Assembly (NCBI GenBank): GCA_965116445.1
Contig: OZ220688.1
Span: 1,984,001 to 2,048,000, forward strand
Reading direction: 5' to 3'
DNA: 64,000 nucleotides
DNA from: Multivorans sp965116445
GTDB lineage: Bacteria; Acidobacteriota; Thermoanaerobaculia; Multivoradales; Multivoraceae
The first letter of the stretch is position 1. Each line of letters opens with the position of its first letter. Under the pieces are notes generated by a model. The model searched no databases. It was given only the letters and a program-made list of their open reading frames with translations, and was not told where the DNA came from. This document shows, piece after piece, positions 43,905 through 51,142 of this stretch. The translations under genes were made by a program, and so were the position numbers.

Positions 43905-45365
43905 ATGAACGACTCCGAATCGAACAGCGGCAACACTCTCATCGCTGAACTGAAGGCCACCCTGGGCGCGAACGTTGTCCTCACCGGCGAGGCGGTCACG
44001 GCGCGGGCCGGCGACGGCTCGGGTACCGTGCCCTGCGCGGCTCGGGCCGTGCTCCGGCCACGCACCACGGAGCAGGTCTCGGCGGCGCTGGCGGCCTGCC
44101 ACCGCGCCGCACAGCCGGTCGTGCCGCAGGGCGGGTTGACCGGGCTCGTGGGTGGCGGTGTGGCCGGTGACCTGGAGGTCGCGATCACGCTCGAACGGAT
44201 GACCGCGATCGAGGAGATCGACCCCGTCGGCCGGACGATGACGGTCCAGGCTGGCGCCGCGCTGCAAAGCATCCAGGAGGCGGCGGAGGCCGAAGGGCTG
44301 CTCTTCCCGCTCGACCTCGGCGCCCGCGGTTCCTGCACGATCGGCGGCAACGTGGCGACGAACGCCGGCGGCAACCGGACGATCCGCTACGGGATGACCC
44401 GGGACTCGGTCCTTGGCCTGGAGGTCGTCCTGGCCGACGGCACCGTGCTCTCCAGCCTGAACAAGATGGTCAAGAACAACGCGGGCTACGACCTGAAGCA
44501 CCTGTTCGTCGGCTCCGAGGGCACTCTGGGAATCGTCACCCGCGTCGTGCTGCGGCTCGAGCGACGTCCCCGCAGTCACAACTGCGCCCTGCTCGCGCTT
44601 CCCGGCTTCTCCGAGGTCATCGCGCTGCTGGGCCGTCTGGAAGAGGACGTCGGAGGCTCGATGAGCGCCTTCGAGGTGATGTGGCGCGAGTTCTACGAGC
44701 TCGTCACAGGCCCCGAGGCCAGAACGGCGCCGCCAATTCCGCACGGCGATCCCTACTACGTGCTCGTCGAGTCACTCGGCGCTCGGCCGGAGGAGGACGC
44801 GGTCCAGTTCGAGGAGGCGCTCGGAAACTGCATGGAGGCCGGCCTGATCGGCGACGCGGTGCTGGGCAAGTCGAAGGCTGAGCGGGACGAGATCTGGGCG
44901 CTGCGGGACGACGTCGAGCAGATGAACCGCCTGGCGCCGCTCTTCACGTTCGACGTGAGTCTGCGGATCGCCGACATGGAGACCTACGTCGCCGACATCA
45001 AGGCGGCGCTGGCGGACCGGTGGTCGGACAGCCGGTGCGTCGTCTTCGGCCACCTCGGCGACGGCAACCTGCACGTAGTCGTTTCGGTCGGCGACGGCTC
45101 TCCGGAGGCACGCAGTGGGGTCGAGGAGATCGTCTATGGCCACCTCGAACCGATCGGCGGCTCGGTGTCCGCGGAGCACGGCATCGGCTTCGAGAAGCGC
45201 TCCCACCTCGGACGCAGCCGTTCGCCGGAAGAGATCGCGCTGATGAGAACGCTGAAGAGGACGCTCGACCCCAAGGGGATCCTCAACCCGGGGCGGGTGT
45301 TCGAGGCGGAGGGGGCGCCGGAGGCGGGGTCGCGCGCGGCGGCCAGCGTGAGGCTGCCGGGATAG
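43905..45365 (+). CDS. FAD-binding oxidase of the D-lactate / D-2-hydroxyglutarate dehydrogenase family
   Basis: This 486-residue VAO-fold flavoenzyme has the FAD site VVPQGGLTGLVGGGVAGDLE, then CTIGGNVATNAGGNRTIRYG and LFVGSEGTLGIVTRVVLRLE. The C-terminal catalytic domain has FGHLGDGNLHVVVS and VSAEHGIGFEKRSHLGRSRS, with His residues for the metal. It resembles D2HGDH and GlcD-type D-lactate or glycolate oxidases and should pass electrons to a quinone or electron-transfer flavoprotein. No GlcE/GlcF partner lies beside it. Confidence 0.9.
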   Translation: MNDSESNSGNTLIAELKATLGANVVLTGEAVTARAGDGSGTVPCAARAVLRPRTTEQVSAALAACHRAAQPVVPQGGLTGLVGGGVAGDLEVAITLERMTAIEEIDPVGRTMTVQAGAALQSIQEAAEAEGLLFPLDLGARGSCTIGGNVATNAGGNRTIRYGMTRDSVLGLEVVLADGTVLSSLNKMVKNNAGYDLKHLFVGSEGTLGIVTRVVLRLERRPRSHNCALLALPGFSEVIALLGRLEEDVGGSMSAFEVMWREFYELVTGPEARTAPPIPHGDPYYVLVESLGARPEEDAVQFEEALGNCMEAGLIGDAVLGKSKAERDEIWALRDDVEQMNRLAPLFTFDVSLRIADMETYVADIKAALADRWSDSRCVVFGHLGDGNLHVVVSVGDGSPEARSGVEEIVYGHLEPIGGSVSAEHGIGFEKRSHLGRSRSPEEIALMRTLKRTLDPKGILNPGRVFEAEGAPEAGSRAAASVRLPG

Positions 45366-45400
45366 ACAGGTCGCCGCTACGCGGCGCGGTCTTCCGGAAA

Positions 45401-45428
45401 GCCGACGGGGACGTCGGCGCACCCAGTG
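45401..45428 (+). repeat. Dispersed hairpin repeat, copy C
   Basis: GCCGACGGGGACGTCGGCGC followed by ACCCAGTG is identical over 28 bp to part of copy B. It sits in the 97-bp gap between two convergent genes. Confidence 0.7.
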
Positions 45429-45462
45429 GGCAGCCGCGTCGGCGCTCCCGGTGGGCGGGAGC

Positions 45463-46467
45463 TCAGGCGTAGTCGGGCGCGAGTTCGTCGCGCAGGCGCT
45501 CAAGCAGTTCCTTCGTCTTCACGATTCCCTCGTCGGCCGCCATCCGGCCTTCGAACTCGATTCCGACCCAGCCGCGGTACCCGGCGTCGAGCACGATCCG
45601 CATCATCCGTTCGTAGTCGATCGTGGTCTCGTTGCCGTCCTCGTCGAAGTTGTAGCTCTTGGCGCTGACCGCCCGGGCGTAGGGCATCAGTTCGGTGACG
45701 CCCTGGTAGCGGTCGTACAACTCTTCCGGTTCGTACGAGGTCCAGAAGTTGCCGAAGTCGGGCAGGGTACCGACCCGCGGATGGTCCGCCATCGCGATCG
45801 TGCCGGCGAGCCATTGGCCGTTGCTGGATAGGTAGCCGTGGTTCTCTACCAGGACGTCCACGTCGTAACCGTCGGCGTACTCGCACAACTGGCGCAACCC
45901 GTCCGCGGCCAGCTGCTGCTGCTCATGAAAGGAACCAGCGCTGGCCGCGTTCACCCGCACCGCATGGCAGCCCAGGAAAGCCGCCGCCTCGACCCACTTG
46001 TGGTGATTCTCCACCGACTGCGCCCGCGCCGCCGTGTCCGGGGCCCCGATGTCCCCTTCCGCATCGCACATGATGAGCAGGCTCGTCACGCCCTCCCCGT
46101 CGCATCGTGACTTGAGGTCCGCCAGGTACTCCTCGTCGCGGGCGCGGTCGAAGAAGAACGTGTTGACGTACTCGACCGCCTCGATCCCGTGGCTCCGGGC
46201 CCGCGCCGGGAAGTCCAGGTGATCGAGTTCACCCTGGTAGAGCAGGCTCGGATCGTCCCGGAAGGAGCCGTCGCGCAACGCGCCAATGCCCGGCCCGAAC
46301 AGCTCGCGGAAGTAGGACCACTCGGCCAGGGAAATTCGGTACAGGGGATCGGCGACGGCCGGGACAGCGGTCTCTTCTTCGGGCGCCGCACCCTCCATGC
46401 AGCCTGCGGCTGCGGCGGCGCCCAACACGGCGCCGGTCTGCAGAAACCGTCTGCGGTCCATCTTCAT
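45463..46467 (-). CDS. Tat-exported TIM-barrel protein (sugar phosphate isomerase/epimerase, hydroxypyruvate isomerase-like)
   Basis: This 334-residue protein was started at ATG 46467, with GGAGG about 7 nt upstream. The N-terminus DRRRFLQTGAVLGAAAAAGC is a twin-arginine signal ending in a lipobox. The body is an AP-endonuclease-2-type barrel: DHLDFPARARSHGIEAVEYV, VDVLVENHGYLSSN, VGTLPDFGNFW and GYRGWVGIEFEGR supply the Glu, His and Asp expected to bind a metal. This exported form is common in Acidobacteriota and Planctomycetes. The sugar substrate is unknown. Confidence 0.85.
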   Translation of the reverse strand: MKMDRRRFLQTGAVLGAAAAAGCMEGAAPEEETAVPAVADPLYRISLAEWSYFRELFGPGIGALRDGSFRDDPSLLYQGELDHLDFPARARSHGIEAVEYVNTFFFDRARDEEYLADLKSRCDGEGVTSLLIMCDAEGDIGAPDTAARAQSVENHHKWVEAAAFLGCHAVRVNAASAGSFHEQQQLAADGLRQLCEYADGYDVDVLVENHGYLSSNGQWLAGTIAMADHPRVGTLPDFGNFWTSYEPEELYDRYQGVTELMPYARAVSAKSYNFDEDGNETTIDYERMMRIVLDAGYRGWVGIEFEGRMAADEGIVKTKELLERLRDELAPDYA

Positions 46468-46496
46468 CGCGCGCACCTCCTGCTGAGAATCCGCGG

Positions 46497-46504
46497 AGTG
46501 TACC
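46497..46504 (-). promoter_or_regulatory. Candidate -10 box of the TIM-barrel gene
   Basis: The minus strand reads GGTACACT, 29 nt before the ATG at 46467, with a GGAGG ribosome site between. Confidence 0.4.
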
Positions 46505-46565
46505 GCGCCCCGAAACCTCAACGCCTCATCCTCGTAGTGCAGAGGAAGGAGGAGTAGAACCAGAT

Positions 46566-46844
46566 ATGGAAGTCCTGACCATCCTGACCCTTGGTGTGAT
46601 CGCCCTCGGGCTGCTCGCCGTGTTCGCGGCCGTCGCCTTCATCGTGAAGATCGCCTTCAAACTCGTGCTCCTGCCGTTCAAGATCATCGGCTTCATCGCC
46701 GCGACACTCCTGGCCGCCATCCTTGTCCCGATCGCGATCATCGCCCTGCCGGTGACGATCGCCGTCGGCGTCGTCCTGCTCGTCGTCGGTGGACTGGTAG
46801 CCGTCGTCTGCGCAGGATTCGGCCTCCTGAGCGCGATCTTCTAG
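46566..46844 (+). CDS. Small hydrophobic membrane protein
   Basis: This 92-residue protein is almost entirely hydrophobic, with about three helices (ILTLGVIALGLLAVFAAVAF, LLPFKIIGFIAATLLAAILV, and ITIAVGVVLLVVGGL-like). AGGAAGGAGGAG lies about 11 nt before the ATG, a strong ribosome site. No family is recognised. Its stop touches that of the convergent M24 peptidase gene. Confidence 0.7.
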   Translation: MEVLTILTLGVIALGLLAVFAAVAFIVKIAFKLVLLPFKIIGFIAATLLAAILVPIAIIALPVTIAVGVVLLVVGGLVAVVCAGFGLLSAIF

Positions 46845-48239
46845 TCAGCGCACCAGGTGCCACGCGGTCTGGCGACCCGCCAGGTAGAGCACCTTGTCGC
46901 CGTCGTAGACGGCGCTCTGCTCGAGCTTGATCTGGACGTCCTGGCCGCCCCACATCTCGAGTTCGACCTTCACGTTGCCTTCGATCGCGTAGGCGGTGTT
47001 CGGGTAGAGCGGCCAGTCGCCGCGAATCGGCGTGGGGCCCTGGTTGTCCCACATGCCGATCGTCGGGCCCGGGGCGTGGCCGAAGGCGCCGAGCGGGTGC
47101 GTGTAGGTACTGGAACGCAGGCCCTCGTCGGTGGCCAAAGCGATCGTCGCCGCGAGGATCTCGTTGCCGGTCCGGCCGGTGCGGAACTCGCCGGTCAGGA
47201 TGTCTTGCCAGCGGTTGCCGGCGGCAAGGGCCTCCCGCAGATCGGCCGGCGGCGCGCTCTCGCCCAGACGCAGGACGTAGCCCATCTCCTGCGTGTCCGT
47301 GCACAGACCGAGGTAGCAGATGCCGACGTCCGTGTGCAGTACGTCGCCGCGCTGAATCACGAAGTCGCCGCTGCCGCCACAGAAGGGCTCGCCCCTGCCG
47401 CAGCCGCTGTCTTCGTCCGCCGCCCGGCGCTGCGCGTTGACCGAGGGCAGGAACCAGATGTCGAGCCCCAGGTCCTCGAAGCGCTGGGCGATGTACCAGA
47501 CCACGTCGTCCGTCGTCGTCGCGCCCGGAGTGATCACGCGCTCCGAGAACGCCTCCGCGATCACGCCCCGCGCCAGAGACACGATCTGCGGGTACGCCTC
47601 CAGTTGGAGCGAACTGCGGGTCTCGATCCAGCGCACGACGAGCTCCTCGGCGCTGGTCACGCGCTCCTTCAGTTCCGGCGTCAGCACCTCCATCAGCCGC
47701 TCGTGGAGCGCCGCCGAGAGACCGTCGGCGACCGGCCAGTGGCGCGATACGTTGACGCCGATCCGCTTCGGATCGCGCTCAGCGATCACTTCGCCCAGCC
47801 CGTGCCACTGCTCCTCCAGGTCGCCGCCCTCCCAGGCCGACTCGTACAGCGCGCCGTAAGGATAGCGGTTGACCGTCAGCAACTCGACACCGCCGTTCTC
47901 CGGCCCTCGGTCGAAGAAGACCAACATCGTCGTCCGCCTGGCCGCGAACACCGGCCGCGGCACGAGGCTGAAGAACACCGGGTCCTCGTTGTACTCGCGG
48001 TTGATCACGAGCCACATGTCGATCCCGGTCTCGCGCATCAGCCGCGGCAGAAGCGTCTCCAGCCTCTCCTCGAGCATCCGGTTGAAGGGCTCGACCCGCT
48101 CCCGGTGCGGCAGCACATGGCCGGGACCGTCGAGTACGCGCCCCTGGTCGAAACCGGACCCCTGCGCGAGCGCGGGAATCACCGAAGAGCCGACCAGGCC
48201 GATCGCCGCGGTCAGGGTAACGGCAACGTGTCGCTTCAT
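46845..48239 (-). CDS. Secreted M24 family metallopeptidase (Xaa-Pro aminopeptidase-like)
   Basis: This 464-residue protein was started at ATG 48239, which gives signal peptide MKRHVAVTLTAAIGLVGSSV ending PALAQ. The pita-bread dimetal ligands appear in order: two Asp in HTDVGICYLGLCTDTQ, a His in GAFGHAPGPTIG, and two Glu in IEGNVKVELEMWGGQDVQIK then LEQS. The N-terminal domain is the creatinase-type lobe. It overlaps the upstream kinase-like gene by 4 bp (ATGA), so the two are probably co-translated. Confidence 0.87.
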   Translation of the reverse strand: MKRHVAVTLTAAIGLVGSSVIPALAQGSGFDQGRVLDGPGHVLPHRERVEPFNRMLEERLETLLPRLMRETGIDMWLVINREYNEDPVFFSLVPRPVFAARRTTMLVFFDRGPENGGVELLTVNRYPYGALYESAWEGGDLEEQWHGLGEVIAERDPKRIGVNVSRHWPVADGLSAALHERLMEVLTPELKERVTSAEELVVRWIETRSSLQLEAYPQIVSLARGVIAEAFSERVITPGATTTDDVVWYIAQRFEDLGLDIWFLPSVNAQRRAADEDSGCGRGEPFCGGSGDFVIQRGDVLHTDVGICYLGLCTDTQEMGYVLRLGESAPPADLREALAAGNRWQDILTGEFRTGRTGNEILAATIALATDEGLRSSTYTHPLGAFGHAPGPTIGMWDNQGPTPIRGDWPLYPNTAYAIEGNVKVELEMWGGQDVQIKLEQSAVYDGDKVLYLAGRQTAWHLVR

Positions 48240-49381
48240 GTCTCCAGAACCTCCATGCGGCCGTCCGTGACCGCAGTCCGGGCCACGTCCAGCAAGGCGC
48301 ACCGTTTGCCCGCCTCGACGGCGAGGGGCAGTTGGCCGCCGCCGATCAGACGGCGAACCAGTTCCGCGCCGGCATAACGAGCGACCAGGTCGCTGATCTC
48401 TTCGGCCTCACCAGAGTCCGAGTCCTCGCGCTCTTCCTCCCCTTCCGGTCGACCAGTTGCCGCCGCCAGGAAGGTCTTCACGGTCTCTTCGGGCTGCTGC
48501 GAAAGCAACAGATGGGCCAGGCCGGTGCCGATGTCGAACTCCGCGTCGCCCGAACCCCCGAACTGCGGATCGACGACTCGCACGCCACCGTCCGTCAGCA
48601 ACAGCCAGTTGCCCGGATGGAAGGCGCCGTGAACCAGGCACCGCCCAGCGTCGAGGAAGCGCCGGCCGAGCGCGGCGATCGCTTCGCGGAAGCCGCTATC
48701 CGCCCGCAACGCGGCCGCGGCAGCACCCAGGCCGGCTTCGATCTCTTCCAGTGCCGGCCCGTCGAGCCCCGGTCCGTCGGGGCCAAAGCACTCGGCGCCG
48801 GCCGTTGGCGAAGCGAACGCCGCCTCGAACACAAGTCGCTGGTTCAACGTCCTCATGCCGGTGTGCGCCGGAGCCGGATCCTGCCCGCCACGGGTGCCAA
48901 CATGAAGCGCTCGCAGGAAGGAGCCCAGGGCATTCGCGGCGTCCTCACCGAGCGAACCGCCGCCGTAGAGCGACGTGAGGTCAGAAGCGCCCCGGAAGTC
49001 CTCCAGCAACAGCACGGACCTCGTCTCGTCGCCTCCGAGTAGCCGCGGCATCCTTGCCGCGGCATCCGGCAAGCCGGTCACGCGACGATAGAACCGCAGT
49101 TCCGCCCTCCCCCGATCGACTGGCATGGCGACCGACTCGTCCCGCTGCAGCCACGGCAGGGCCTGCTTCAGTACGGCCGTGCGCCAGCCGCCCCGCAGCT
49201 CCTGTAGCTCGACCCGCATCACGGTGCTCGAGTCGCCGCTGAGTGCGCGGCACGTCGTCACCTGCTCCTCGTCGCCCAACCAGCCCAGCGCGCCCATCAC
49301 CAAGTCCACCCGGCCCGCCTGGTCGGCCGACAGGATGTGAATCTCGGGGTGCTTCGCCTCGAACTCAGCCCGACGGCTCAT
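48236..49381 (-). CDS. APH/methylthioribose kinase-like phosphotransferase with altered catalytic motif
   Basis: This 381-residue protein has the aminoglycoside phosphotransferase-type kinase fold. The metal-binding strand is VRVVDPQFGGSGDAEFDIGT, closely like the DPEF segment of 5-methylthioribose kinase. The catalytic loop reads CLVHGAFHPGNWLLL, so the usual HGD Asp is Ala. The N-lobe has TAVLKQALPWL as a candidate ATP-binding Lys. Activity is therefore doubtful or uses another residue. The ATG sits 6 nt after a TAGCTT box, which suggests a leaderless message. A peptidase gene follows. Confidence 0.75.
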   Translation of the reverse strand: MSRRAEFEAKHPEIHILSADQAGRVDLVMGALGWLGDEEQVTTCRALSGDSSTVMRVELQELRGGWRTAVLKQALPWLQRDESVAMPVDRGRAELRFYRRVTGLPDAAARMPRLLGGDETRSVLLLEDFRGASDLTSLYGGGSLGEDAANALGSFLRALHVGTRGGQDPAPAHTGMRTLNQRLVFEAAFASPTAGAECFGPDGPGLDGPALEEIEAGLGAAAAALRADSGFREAIAALGRRFLDAGRCLVHGAFHPGNWLLLTDGGVRVVDPQFGGSGDAEFDIGTGLAHLLLSQQPEETVKTFLAAATGRPEGEEEREDSDSGEAEEISDLVARYAGAELVRRLIGGGQLPLAVEAGKRCALLDVARTAVTDGRMEVLET

Positions 49382-49387
49382 CGGCGC

Positions 49388-49395
49388 AAGCTATC
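49388..49395 (-). promoter_or_regulatory. -10 box placed for a leaderless kinase-like mRNA
   Basis: The minus strand reads GATAGCTT, then GCGCCG, then ATG at 49381. The spacing puts +1 on the start codon. Confidence 0.4.
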
Positions 49396-49446
49396 ACCGG
49401 CCTTGCGGGAATCTGACCACCGTTGCCCGCCTGTGCGGCGCAAGCT

Positions 49447-49454
49447 CCTAGAAT
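49447..49454 (+). promoter_or_regulatory. -10 box placed for a leaderless sulfotransferase-like mRNA
   Basis: CCTAGAAT overlaps an upstream ATG at 49453 and ends 7 nt before ATG 49462. This argues that 49462 is the real start. Confidence 0.45.
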
Positions 49455-49461
49455 GGGTTTC

Positions 49462-50217
49462 ATGGGACCCGACGGCACCGGCGCCACGCCCGAGGTGCTT
49501 CGAATCGCGATGTGGTCCGGGCCGCGGAACATCTCGACGGCGATGCTGCGTGCCTGGGGCAACCGCGACGACACGTTCGTATCCGACGAGCCCCTGTACG
49601 CCAACTACCTCCTCGAACACGGCCTCGACCATCCCGGCCGGGATGACATCCTCGCCCACCACGACAGCGACCTGGAGCGGGTCACCAGGTGGCTGACGGA
49701 GGACGCGCCCCGGGGGCGGCCGATCTTCTACCAGAAGCACATGACGCATCACCTGTTGCCGGGGGACCGGTCATGGGTCAGCCGGCTCACCAACGTGTTC
49801 CTGATCCGCGACCCCGCCGAGATGCTGACCTCGCTGATCCGGATCCTCCCGCGGCCGACCCTGGCCGACACCGGTCTGCCCCAGCAGCGGGAGCTGTTCG
49901 ACCTGGAGTGCGAGCGCCTCGGCGGCCCACCGACTGTGATCGACTCGGCCGACGTGCTCCTGAACCCGCGCGCGGGCCTCGAGAGCCTGTGCGGCGCGGT
50001 CGGCGCCGACTTCGACGAGGCCATGCTCCGTTGGCCGCCGGGACGTCGCGACACGGACGGGATCTGGGCGCCGCACTGGTACGGCGCCGTGGAAAAGAGC
50101 ACCGGCTTCGCCCCCTACCGGCCGAAGAACGAAGCCGTCCCCGGCTTCCTCGGCGACGTCCTCGACGAGTGCCAGCGGCATTACGATCATCTCGCCGAGC
50201 ACCGACTCACCTTCTGA
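49462..50217 (+). CDS. Sulfotransferase-like P-loop protein
   Basis: This 251-residue protein begins MGPDGTGATPEVLRIAMWSG followed by PRNISTAMLRAWGNR. WSGPRNIST is the phosphosulfate-type binding loop of this sulfotransferase-like family, and the later FLIRDPAEMLTSLIRI matches the 3'-phosphate site. ATG 49462 was chosen over 49453 because a -10 box covers the latter. It is 21 bp upstream of a class IV aminotransferase. This pairing is recalled from other genomes as a conserved duo of unknown purpose. Confidence 0.75.
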   Translation: MGPDGTGATPEVLRIAMWSGPRNISTAMLRAWGNRDDTFVSDEPLYANYLLEHGLDHPGRDDILAHHDSDLERVTRWLTEDAPRGRPIFYQKHMTHHLLPGDRSWVSRLTNVFLIRDPAEMLTSLIRILPRPTLADTGLPQQRELFDLECERLGGPPTVIDSADVLLNPRAGLESLCGAVGADFDEAMLRWPPGRRDTDGIWAPHWYGAVEKSTGFAPYRPKNEAVPGFLGDVLDECQRHYDHLAEHRLTF

Positions 50218-50238
50218 CGGAAACAGGCGCCGACTCAA

Positions 50239-51138
50239 ATGCTGCAAAAGGCCGATCCCAGGAACGCCGACCTGCTGGTCAACATCAACGGCGAGCTGAT
50301 CCACCGCGACCGCGCCGGAATCAGTCCGTTCGACTCCGCCGTGCAGGGTGGCGACGCCGTCTGGGAGGGGCTGCGCCTCTACGACGGTCGCATCTTCAAG
50401 CTCGAGCGCCACCTGGAACGGCTGCGCGACTCGGCGCTGGCCCTCGCCTTCACGGAGATCCCGGACCAGGACGCGATCACCTGTGAGATTCGGCGCACGC
50501 TCGAGGGGAACGGCATGCGGGACGACGTCCACATCCGGCTGACGCTGACGCGCGGCGTCAAGGTCACGTCCGGGATGGACCCCAGGCTCAACACGGCCGG
50601 TCCGACCCTGATCGTCCTTGCCGAGCACAAGGCGCCCGTCTACGGCTCGCAGCCGATCCGGCTGATGACCTCCTCGATCCGCCGCTTCCCGCCCGACTGC
50701 ATGGATCCGAAGATCCACCACAACAACCTGATCCAGTCCATCCTGGCCAAGATCGAGGCGAACGCGGCCGGCGCCGACGACGCCCTGATGCTGGACCGCC
50801 AGGGCTTCGTCGCGGAGACGAACGCGACCCACGTCTTCCTGGTGCGCGGCGGCGTCGTGGTGACCAGCCATTGCCACGCGTGCCCCGAGGGCGTGACCCG
50901 ATCGACCGTGCTCGACCTGTGCCGGGAGCACGGCATCCCCCACGAGGTGACGGACTATTCCCAGGCCGAGCTCTACCGGGCCGACGAGGCGTTCTGTACC
51001 GGAACGATGGGCGAACTGGTCGCGGTGTCCGAGGTCGACGGCCGGCCGATCGGCAGTGGCGAACGGCCGGTGCTCGGCCGGTTGCAGGAACTGTTTCGGG
51101 CGCTGACCGCCCGTTCCGGCTACCAGATTCTGGCCTGA
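50239..51138 (+). CDS. Aminotransferase class IV (branched-chain / D-amino acid type)
   Basis: This 299-residue PLP enzyme of fold type IV has the PLP Lys in CMDPKIHHNNLIQSIL, the GFVAETNATHVFLV strand that contacts the cofactor, and EAFCTGTMGELVAVSEVDGR for the phosphate. The N-terminal GISPFDSAVQGGDAVWEGLR is typical of the branched-chain subgroup. Length matches IlvE and D-amino acid transaminases; these cannot be separated safely by eye. Confidence 0.88.
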   Translation: MLQKADPRNADLLVNINGELIHRDRAGISPFDSAVQGGDAVWEGLRLYDGRIFKLERHLERLRDSALALAFTEIPDQDAITCEIRRTLEGNGMRDDVHIRLTLTRGVKVTSGMDPRLNTAGPTLIVLAEHKAPVYGSQPIRLMTSSIRRFPPDCMDPKIHHNNLIQSILAKIEANAAGADDALMLDRQGFVAETNATHVFLVRGGVVVTSHCHACPEGVTRSTVLDLCREHGIPHEVTDYSQAELYRADEAFCTGTMGELVAVSEVDGRPIGSGERPVLGRLQELFRALTARSGYQILA

Positions 51139-51142
51139 CGTC

